Below, piece after piece: positions 7,186 to 12,595 of a stretch of DNA of 12,595 nt. The position numbers and the translations under genes are program-made. Every line of letters begins with the position of its first letter. Positions within the stretch are counted from its first letter, which is position 1. Origin of the DNA: Pseudomonadota bacterium (GTDB lineage Bacteria > Pseudomonadota > Gammaproteobacteria > Steroidobacterales > Steroidobacteraceae); NCBI GenBank assembly GCA_021815905.1, contig JAKAZP010000027.1, positions 1 through 12,595 on the forward strand, in the 5' to 3' direction. Below the pieces are notes generated by a model. The model saw nothing but the letters and a program-made list of their open reading frames with translations. It ran no database searches and was not told where the DNA came from.

Positions 7186-8178
7186 TCAGGCGCGCTCGGT
7201 GGGAAAGGACAGCACCTCCTCGATGCGCTGCGCTCCGGCCGCCAGCATGAGCGTGCGATCGAACCCGAGCGCCACGCCGCAGCAATCCGGAAGCCCGGCC
7301 TCGAGCGCCGCGAGCAGCCGCCCGTCCGCGGCCGCCGCGGGCAGAGCGCGCCTGCGGCGCTCGGCGATGTCGCGCTCGAAACGCGAGCGTTGCTCGGCGG
7401 CATCCGCGAGCTCGTGAAAGCCGTTGGCGAGCTCGATGCCCTCGCAGTAGAGCTCGAATCGCTGCGCCGCGCGGGCATCGCGCGGGTCCAGGCGCGCGAG
7501 CGCGGCCTGGCTCGAGGGGTAGCCGTGCACGAAGGTGAGCGCCGCGCGCCCCAGCGCGGGACCCACGCGGATGGCCATGAGCGCATCGAGCAGCTCGTCG
7601 CGATCGGAGGAGGGAGTCGCGATCCCGGCCGCGCGCGCCGCGCGCGCGAGCGCCTCGATGGGAGCGTCGAAGGGATCGAGCCCGAGCTCACGCTCGAAGG
7701 CGCAGGCGTAGCTCAGCCGCTCCCCGCGCAGCCGCGGCGCCGACGCGCCCAGGAGCATCCGCACCAGGGCTTCGACCTCCTCCATGAGCGCCTCGAGGGA
7801 GAGCCCGAGGCGGTACCATTCGACGAGCGTGAACTCCGTGTTGTGCAGCCGACCGCGCTCGAGGGCGCGCACCACGTGACAGATCTGATAGATGTCGCCC
7901 GAGCCGGCCGCGAGGAGCCGCTTCATGGCGTATTCCGGCGAGGTATGCAGATAGAACGCCGGCGCGCGGCCGCCGGCGCCCGAGCCGAATTCCCGGGCGA
8001 GCTCGACCCGCGCCGAGTGGATGTGCACGTCCGTGACCGGCGCATTGACGAGGATCGGGGTGTCCACCTCGAGTACCCCGCGCGCGGCGAAGAACCCGCG
8101 CGTGCGCGCGAGCAGCGCCGCGCGCAGCTCGAGGCGCGCGTGCGTCGCCGTCGGCTCCCAGTCGCTCAGCGCAGCCAC
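7186..8178 (-). CDS. epmA: EF-P--(R)-beta-lysine ligase (LysRS paralogue)
   Basis: EpmA (GenX/PoxA/YjeA) activates (R)-beta-lysine with ATP and joins it to Lys34 of EF-P. It is a class II lysyl-tRNA synthetase-like catalytic domain without the N-terminal tRNA anticodon-binding OB fold. The protein has 330 aa (E. coli 325). Visible motifs are RGVLEVDTPIL (motif 1), LHTSPEYAMKRLL, motif 2 around Arg104-Glu107 with HNTEFTLVEWYR, YCEGIELANGFHEL, and GVALGFDR (301-308, motif 3). The start is GTG: no ATG lies in frame near the family N-terminus, MAALSDWEPTATHARL aligns with the E. coli N-terminus, and GGGAG stands 10 nt upstream. The start overlaps the end of psd by 13 bp, indicating coupled translation. 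The PEF proline of HNPEF is Thr here. Confidence 0.95.
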   Translation of the reverse strand: MAALSDWEPTATHARLELRAALLARTRGFFAARGVLEVDTPILVNAPVTDVHIHSARVELAREFGSGAGGRAPAFYLHTSPEYAMKRLLAAGSGDIYQICHVVRALERGRLHNTEFTLVEWYRLGLSLEALMEEVEALVRMLLGASAPRLRGERLSYACAFERELGLDPFDAPIEALARAARAAGIATPSSDRDELLDALMAIRVGPALGRAALTFVHGYPSSQAALARLDPRDARAAQRFELYCEGIELANGFHELADAAEQRSRFERDIAERRRRALPAAAADGRLLAALEAGLPDCCGVALGFDRTLMLAAGAQRIEEVLSFPTERA

Positions 8179-9050
8179 GCCAGCGGCTCTCCCACCCGCA
8201 CGGGGCTTCCGGGTCCGAGGTGCGGCAGCCAGTCGGCGAGGCCGGGCGGCAGCAGCACGATCACGGTCGAGCCCATGTTGAAACGCCCGAGCTCCGCGCC
8301 TCGCTCGAGCCGGCCCGGCGCCCGGGAGGTGTCGACCGGCAGCTCGCGCGCTGCGGCGCCGGCGGCCGGCGTGACGTCCCCGTGCCAGACGGTGGCGATG
8401 CTGCCGACGAACAGCGCCCCGACCAGCACCAGCGCGAAGGCGAGCGGCCCCTGCTCGAAGGCGCACACGACGCGCTCATTGCGCGCGAACAGGCCCGGCA
8501 CCGCCGCGGCGGTGACGGCATTGACGCTGAAGAGCCGGCCGGGAATGTGCCAGGCGGCGCGCAGGGTGGCGGCCGCCGGCATGTGGATCCGGTGGTAGTT
8601 GAAGGGAGCGAGATAGAGCGTCGCGAAGGCGCCGCCCTGGAGGCGCTGCACCCAGGGAGCGCGGGCTCCGAGCAGCGCATCGAGCGTGTACTCGTGCCCC
8701 TTGGCCTGCACGATTCTCGAGCCCGCGAGGGTTCCGATCCGGCTCACCACGCCGTCGACCGGCGAGACGAGCGCGCGCGGGTCGGGCTCGCAGGGGCGCG
8801 AGCCCGGCCGCAGGCTCCGGGTGAAGAAGGTGTTGAAACTCGGATAGGCGAACGGATCGGTCTCGGCCGCATCGCCCATCTCGGGCCGGAAGTGGCGCAC
8901 GAACGCGCCGATCAGGGCGTTCTTGAGCGGGCGCACGCGGCTGCGCGCGAGGCGATGGACCTGACGGGAGAGCAAGTGCTGCGGCAGCAGGTGCTGCAAC
9001 GCGACGAACGCGCGCGCGCCGAGCTTGCGGGAGTCCGCCTCGCCGCTCAT
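8166..9050 (-). CDS. psd: Phosphatidylserine decarboxylase proenzyme
   Basis: Psd (294 aa) is a membrane-associated enzyme that makes phosphatidylethanolamine from phosphatidylserine. The proenzyme cleaves itself at the GST motif to form the pyruvoyl group. Here the motif is Met249-Gly250-Ser251-Thr252 (FNMGSTVIVLL), so cleavage should fall between Gly250 and Ser251, releasing a 44-residue alpha chain. The other catalytic residues of the family are present: Asp99 in SPVDG and His156 in NYHRIHMP. SFNTFFTRSLRPG and VWHGDV are further conserved blocks. The motif has Met where E. coli has Leu (LGST), a conservative change. The ATG lies 15 bp after the sco stop without a clear ribosome site, and the gene end overlaps the epmA start. 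A psd-epmA neighbourhood is also known from Enterobacteria. Confidence 0.96.
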   Translation of the reverse strand: MSGEADSRKLGARAFVALQHLLPQHLLSRQVHRLARSRVRPLKNALIGAFVRHFRPEMGDAAETDPFAYPSFNTFFTRSLRPGSRPCEPDPRALVSPVDGVVSRIGTLAGSRIVQAKGHEYTLDALLGARAPWVQRLQGGAFATLYLAPFNYHRIHMPAAATLRAAWHIPGRLFSVNAVTAAAVPGLFARNERVVCAFEQGPLAFALVLVGALFVGSIATVWHGDVTPAAGAAARELPVDTSRAPGRLERGAELGRFNMGSTVIVLLPPGLADWLPHLGPGSPVRVGEPLAWLR

Positions 9051-9065
9051 GCGCGCAGCGTCGGA

Positions 9066-9683
9066 TCAGGCCGCGGCACGCAACCGCGGCGCCGCGCGGC
9101 GCAGCGTCTCGCGCAGCCGGCCGATGCGGAAGGGCGCAGTGAACACGGCCAACTCGCGCGCGCCCGCATCGAACAGGAACAGCGCCGTCGAATGCTCGAA
9201 GGTGTCGTCGCCGGGCACATCGATGCGGGTATAGGCGATGCCGAGGCTGGCCGCAAGCCGCCGGAGCTGCCTCCGGCCGCCGGTCAGGCCGATGAAGGCG
9301 GGATCGAACTGCGCGAGGAAGCGCGCGAGCACCGGCGGCGTGTCGCGCCGGGGGTCGACGGTCACGAACAACACCCGCAGCCGCGGCAGGCCCCCCTCCT
9401 TCATCATGCGCGCGAGCGCCGCCAGGGTGTCGGGGCACTCGTCCGGGCAATGGGTGAAGCCGAAGTAGACCAGGCTCGGACGGCCGAGAAGATCCGCGCG
9501 GGAGAAGGGCCGTCCGCGGCTGTCGGTGAGATGGAAGTCGATCACCGGCCTCGGGCGAGCGAGCCAGGTGCCGCTTGCCAGTGGCGCCGAGGTGCTGGCA
9601 AGTTGCGCCGCGAGCAGGAATCCGGCGAGCGCCGCGGCGAGCGCGGTCATGCCCACCACGAGCCAGGAGAGACGAGTCGACAT
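9066..9683 (-). CDS. SCO1/SenC/PrrC family protein (copper chaperone or thiol reductase)
   Basis: A 205-aa membrane-anchored thioredoxin-fold protein. A single N-terminal hydrophobic segment (about residues 7-28) anchors it with the domain in the periplasm. The Sco copper-binding set is complete: Cys79 and Cys83 in FTHCPDECPD and His164 in TFEHSTALFLFD. VTVDPRRDTPPVL is the usual family block. Sco proteins deliver copper to the CuA site of cytochrome oxidase or act as thiol-disulfide reductases. No oxidase or heme-assembly gene lies within the window, so the partner is unknown. The start chosen here (MSTRLSW) fits the anchor; the frame stays open further upstream but that part would be the antisense of prmB. 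The gene heads the run into psd, epmA and msrC. Its start codon overlaps the divergent prmB start. Confidence 0.93.
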   Translation of the reverse strand: MSTRLSWLVVGMTALAAALAGFLLAAQLASTSAPLASGTWLARPRPVIDFHLTDSRGRPFSRADLLGRPSLVYFGFTHCPDECPDTLAALARMMKEGGLPRLRVLFVTVDPRRDTPPVLARFLAQFDPAFIGLTGGRRQLRRLAASLGIAYTRIDVPGDDTFEHSTALFLFDAGARELAVFTAPFRIGRLRETLRRAAPRLRAAA

Positions 9684-9684
9684 G
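9681..9684. other. Shared CATG: overlapping divergent start codons of sco and prmB
   Basis: The sco ATG (9683-9681, - strand) and the proposed prmB ATG (9682-9684, + strand) lie in the same CATG. On the - strand GATAAT (9695-9690) stands 6 nt before the sco ATG, where a -10 box would give a leaderless mRNA, though no -35 is visible. On the + strand AGGAG (9665-9669) stands 12 nt before the prmB ATG. Promoters must lie inside the opposite gene. This depends on the prmB start being right. Confidence 0.45.
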
Positions 9685-10635
9685 AGCAAATTATCCCACA
9701 GGCCCGCGCGGCCGGGGCCGGCGCGCGGATCGCGCCGCGCCCCCGCGCGCGGCGGCCGGCGACCGCCGGCGACCGTGCGAGGGCTCATCGAGCAGGGCGC
9801 GGCGCGGCTCGCCCGGGCCGGGGTGTTCTTCGGGCACGGCACCGGCAATGCCCTGGACGAAGCGGCCGCGCTCGTGCTGCACGCGCTCGCACTGCCGCAC
9901 TCGCACGAGCGGGGGCCGTACGCCCGGCGCGTGAGCGCGCGCGAGGCCGAGCGCGCGCGCGAGCTCATCGAGCGGCGCATTCGCGAGCGGATCCCGTCGG
10001 CTTACCTCACCGCAGAGACGTGGTTCGCGGGACTCGCCTTCCGCGTCGATCCGCGCGTGCTCATCCCGCGATCGCCGATCGCGGAGCTCATCGAGAGAGG
10101 CTTCGCGCCCTGGATCGATCGCAGGCGCGTGCGGCGCATCCTCGACGTCGGGACGGGCTCCGGGTGCATCGCGATCGCCTGCGCCAAGGCCTTTCCGCGC
10201 GCCGCCGTGGACGCCGTCGACATCTCGCCCGCGGCGCTGGAAGTGGCGGCAATCAACGTGCGCCGGCACCGGGTCGGGGGGCGCGTGCGGCTGTTGCTTT
10301 CGGATCATTTCAGCGCCCTCGGACGCGGGAGCTACGATATCATCGTCGCCAATCCGCCGTATGTCGGGGAGCGCGAGCTCGCACGGCTGCCGGCGGAGTA
10401 CCGCCACGAGCCGCGGCTCGCCCTTGCCGCCGGGAGCCGCGGACTCGATTCCGTCGAGGTCATCCTGCGGGAGGCCAGGGCGCATCTGCGCGAAGGTGGG
10501 GTGCTCATCGTGGAAGTCGGCAATACCGAGACGGCCGTGCGCCGGAAATTCCGCAGACTCCCCTTTCTGTGGCTCGAGTTCGAGCGCGGTGGAGGAGGCG
10601 TTTTTCTGCTCACCGCGGAGCAGCTTCGGAGCTAG
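9682..10635 (+). CDS. prmB: Ribosomal protein uL3 N5-glutamine methyltransferase
   Basis: PrmB uses SAM to methylate a glutamine of 50S protein L3. From the chosen ATG it has 317 aa (E. coli 310). The SAM-binding loop is LDVGTGSGCIAIA (from Asp155), the acidic loop is VDAVDISPAAL, and the glutamine-methyltransferase signature is NPPYV (224-228). GHGTGNALDEAA, IPSAYLT, LIPRSPI, EYRHEP, GVLIVEVGN and the C-terminal GGGGVFLLTAEQL match PrmB rather than PrmC (HemK). The next gene is aroC, a conserved PrmB neighbour. The first 30 residues (RPARPGPARGSRRAPARGG) are Arg/Pro/Ala-rich and unlike E. coli; a GTG at 9775 (VRGLIEQGA) would remove them and give 286 aa but has a weaker ribosome site. The body of the protein is certain, the start is not. 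Confidence 0.93.
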   Translation: MSKLSHRPARPGPARGSRRAPARGGRRPPATVRGLIEQGAARLARAGVFFGHGTGNALDEAAALVLHALALPHSHERGPYARRVSAREAERARELIERRIRERIPSAYLTAETWFAGLAFRVDPRVLIPRSPIAELIERGFAPWIDRRRVRRILDVGTGSGCIAIACAKAFPRAAVDAVDISPAALEVAAINVRRHRVGGRVRLLLSDHFSALGRGSYDIIVANPPYVGERELARLPAEYRHEPRLALAAGSRGLDSVEVILREARAHLREGGVLIVEVGNTETAVRRKFRRLPFLWLEFERGGGGVFLLTAEQLRS

Positions 10636-10641
10636 CACGCC

Positions 10642-11736
10642 ATGTCCGGCAACACCATCGGCAAGCTCTTCACCGTCACCACTTTCGGCGAGAGCCATGG
10701 CGCCGCGCTCGGATGCATCGTCGACGGCTGCCCGCCGGGACTGGCGCTTTCCGAGGAGGATCTGCAACAGGACGTCGATCGGCGCCGCACCGGCACCTCG
10801 CATTTCGTCAGCCAGCGGCGCGAAGGCGACCAGGTGCGCATCCTCTCGGGCGTGTTCGAGGGACACACGACCGGCACGCCCATCGGACTGCTCGTGGCGA
10901 ACACCGACGCGCGCTCCCGCGACTACGAGAAGATCAAGGATCGCTTCCGTCCGGGACATGCCGACTACACGTATCAGCAGAAGTACGGCGTGCGCGATTA
11001 CCGCGGTGGCGGCCGCTCATCCGCGCGCGAGACGGTGATGCGCGTCGCCGCCGGGGCCATCGCCCGCAGATATCTCGCCGGGCGAGTCGGCGTGCGCATC
11101 TACGGGTACCTCAGCCGCATCGGGCCCATCACCCTCGAGCCGCGGGATCCGGAGTTCGCCTATCGGAACCCGTTCTTCTGCCCCGATCCGGCGCGGATCG
11201 AGGAGCTCGAGGCCCTCATCTGGAAGCTGCGCGGCGAGGGCGACTCGATCGGCGCTCGGGTCACGGTCGTGGCGAGCGGCGTGCCGCCGGGCCTCGGGGA
11301 GCCGGTATTCGACCGGCTCGACGCCGATATCGCGCACGCGCTCATGAGCGTCAACGCCGTCAAGGCGGTGGAGATCGGCGCGGGCGTGGCGGCGGCCGGG
11401 CAGCGCGGCAGCGAGCATCGGGACGAGCTCACCCCGGAAGGCTTTCTGAGCAACAACGCGGGCGGGATACTCGGCGGCATCTCTTCCGGGCAGGACGTCG
11501 TCGCGCACCTCACCCTGAAGCCGACTTCGAGCATTCAGGTGCCCGGGCGCACCATCGACACCGCGGGCCAGGCGGCCGAGATCGTGACGACCGGCCGGCA
11601 CGATCCGTGTGTCGGCCTGCGGGCGACGCCCATTGCCGAGGCCATGCTGGCGATCGTGCTGCTCGACCACTACCTGCGACAGCGGGCGCAGAACGCGGAC
11701 GTGCGCTGCTCCACCCCGGACATCGCCCGACGGTGA
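10642..11736 (+). CDS. aroC: Chorismate synthase
   Basis: AroC (364 aa) catalyses the last shikimate-pathway step, the anti-1,4-elimination of phosphate from EPSP to chorismate, with reduced FMN. The N-terminal signature [20 protein letters not shown] is intact; RPGHADYT carries His106, and [13 protein letters not shown] (119-131) is the flavin/substrate-binding signature. [20 protein letters not shown] and [11 protein letters not shown] close the family pattern. The ATG follows the prmB stop by 6 bp, with GGAG at 10628-10631 inside the end of prmB, so the two are an operon. The length is that of the bifunctional-free bacterial enzyme. Nothing unusual is seen. Confidence 0.97.
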   Translation: MSGNTIGKLFTVTTFGESHGAALGCIVDGCPPGLALSEEDLQQDVDRRRTGTSHFVSQRREGDQVRILSGVFEGHTTGTPIGLLVANTDARSRDYEKIKDRFRPGHADYTYQQKYGVRDYRGGGRSSARETVMRVAAGAIARRYLAGRVGVRIYGYLSRIGPITLEPRDPEFAYRNPFFCPDPARIEELEALIWKLRGEGDSIGARVTVVASGVPPGLGEPVFDRLDADIAHALMSVNAVKAVEIGAGVAAAGQRGSEHRDELTPEGFLSNNAGGILGGISSGQDVVAHLTLKPTSSIQVPGRTIDTAGQAAEIVTTGRHDPCVGLRATPIAEAMLAIVLLDHYLRQRAQNADVRCSTPDIARR

Positions 11737-11982
11737 TCGCCGACACAGTTTATGTCTTGAGAATACGTGAATATTCCCGCACCGAATCGGGACTTAACTT
11801 ATGGGTAGTGGCCGAGAGGGTACGCCGGGACATGCTGGATTACGCCGCTTCTATGCGTGGCTCCCTGGGCCGCCGCGCCGATTTAAGTTATATTGCGCGC
11901 CGATCGGATGGGTCTGCTGAAGTGCAGGCATCCCTTTGTTTCAAAACATATTTTTCAGATTGATGCCTTCCGGGGTGTCGTA
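11737..11982 (+). promoter_or_regulatory. AT-richer region upstream of fimV
   Basis: This 246-bp gap between aroC and fimV is clearly richer in A and T than the rest of the window and probably holds the fimV promoter. Candidates are TATATT at 11889-11894 as a -10 box, without a convincing -35. A near-repeat is present: TTAACTTAT at 11794-11802 and TTAAGTTAT at 11883-11891. A 5-bp stem (TCCCG/CGGGA, about 11775-11792) follows aroC but lacks a T-run. A T-rich stretch (about 11935-11955) lies just before the gene. No terminator or small gene could be supported. Confidence 0.4.
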
Positions 11983-12595
11983 ATGGTCGCCAAACGTTCA
12001 AGCCCGGCACTGGCGCTGCTGCTGGTCGTACCCTCAGCCGCGTGCGCGCTCGGCCTCGGAGATATCCGTCTCCGCTCCCGCCTGGATCAGCCGCTCGATG
12101 CGCAGATCGCGCTGCTCGATGCCACGCCCGATGCGCTGCAGAGCCTCGACGTGCGCATCGCGCCGCAGGACGCCTTTGCGCAATACGGGCTCAGCTGGGC
12201 CCCGTTTCTCACCGGTGTGCACCTGAAGACGGTACGCAGCGCGAGCGGACAGGAGGTCGTGCAGCTGTCCTCGGATCAGCCGATCTCCGATCCGGTTGTG
12301 ACGCTGCTGGTGGAGGCCACCTGGGATCGCGGCCGCCTCATTCGCGAATACACGGTGCTGCTCGATCCGCCGATCTACGTGCCGAGCGAGACGGAGGCGT
12401 CGCAGCCCGCGGTCGCGCCGGCCGTCACCGCCCCGGGAGCGCGCCAGGGGGAGATCGGCTCCGCGTCGTCCGCGGCGGCTCAGCCGCCCGCAGCGCCCGC
12501 GCCCGAGGAGGCGGCCCCGTCCTCGGCGGCCAGTACGGCGTCGGCGGCCGCGCCCGGATCCGCGCCGGCAGGCGCCGGCGGGACGGCGCACTCGC
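11983..12595 (+). CDS. fimV: FimV-type pilus assembly / polar organisation protein, N-terminal part (partial)
   Basis: 204 codons of FimV, a large inner-membrane protein that organises the cell pole, type IV pili and twitching in Pseudomonas; the gene runs off the window. A signal peptide (KRSSPALALLLVVPSAACA) should be cut after Ala22, before LGLGDIRLRSRLDQPLDAQIALLDATP, the classic FimV N-terminal block. FLTGV, SDQPISDPVVTLLVEATW and GRLIREYTVLLDPP complete the conserved N-terminal domain (to about residue 130). From about residue 145 the chain is a low-complexity linker of Ala, Pro, Ser and Glu, as in other FimV proteins before the LysM motif, which is not yet reached. The ATG is preceded by a weak CGGGG. 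In related bacteria asd often precedes fimV; here aroC does. Confidence 0.92.
   Translation, partial: MVAKRSSPALALLLVVPSAACALGLGDIRLRSRLDQPLDAQIALLDATPDALQSLDVRIAPQDAFAQYGLSWAPFLTGVHLKTVRSASGQEVVQLSSDQPISDPVVTLLVEATWDRGRLIREYTVLLDPPIYVPSETEASQPAVAPAVTAPGARQGEIGSASSAAAQPPAAPAPEEAAPSSAASTASAAAPGSAPAGAGGTAHS

Noticed and set aside
9690..9700. TTATCCCACA resembling a DnaA box
   Set aside because: The consensus TTATCCACA is broken by an extra C, the site is single, and no origin genes are nearby.
8220..11963. Open frame of 1247 codons on the + strand
   Set aside because: It runs antisense through psd and sco and then out of frame through prmB and aroC, all well-supported genes. Its composition is Arg/Ala/Gly-rich without motifs, a GC artefact.
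11737..11963. In-frame open stretch after aroC as a possible small protein
   Set aside because: It is just the tail of the long artefact frame, with no own ribosome site or start, in an AT-richer promoter-like region.
1936..12595. Search for toxin-antitoxin, phage-defence, CRISPR or mobile genes
   Set aside because: All reading frames of notable size belong to housekeeping families or are antisense shadows; no array of repeats, transposase or integrase signature was seen.

Overview
The window is a GC-rich chromosomal segment of a gammaproteobacterium. Three things point there: the EF-P beta-lysylation enzymes EpmA and EpmB, a FimV-type pole/pilus protein with a FimX-like c-di-GMP protein, and the pairing prmB-aroC. 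The lineage cannot be fixed from the sequence; a high-GC group such as Steroidobacterales, Nevskiales, Xanthomonadales or Chromatiales would fit. Every large gene has a recognisable family. I see no transposase, integrase, phage gene, CRISPR array, toxin-antitoxin pair, tRNA or rRNA.

Layout. Positions 1-2599 hold the topoisomerase IV genes on the + strand: the end of parE and a complete parC. parC meets a convergent gene (4740-2596, - strand) encoding a REC-like/PAS/degenerate GGDEF/degenerate EAL protein of FimX type; the two stop codons overlap. Upstream of that gene, on the same strand, is epmB (radical-SAM lysine 2,3-aminomutase). It is divergent from efp (elongation factor P, 5931-6500 +), with only 56 bp between the two starts. 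efp faces the end of a four-gene - strand run transcribed sco, psd, epmA, msrC (9683 down to 6678). The 177-bp convergent gap between efp and msrC holds several inverted repeats, including a perfect 14-bp one. sco and prmB are divergent and their start codons share one CATG. prmB and aroC (9682-11736 +) form a tight pair. A 246-bp, visibly more AT-rich gap then leads into the start of fimV, which runs off the window.

How the genes fit together. EpmB makes (R)-beta-lysine, EpmA attaches it to Lys34 of EF-P, and all three proteins are encoded within 3.3 kb; no EpmC hydroxylase gene is visible. Psd makes phosphatidylethanolamine, MsrC reduces free methionine-R-sulfoxide, and Sco is a periplasmic copper/thiol protein. 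PrmB methylates ribosomal protein L3 and AroC makes chorismate. The FimX-like protein and FimV both suggest type IV pili or polar organisation.

I found no wholly new system. The points most worth a second look are the catalytically dead FimX-like protein, the inverted-repeat cluster between efp and msrC, the very short epmB/efp divergent region, and the unusual sco/prmB start arrangement.
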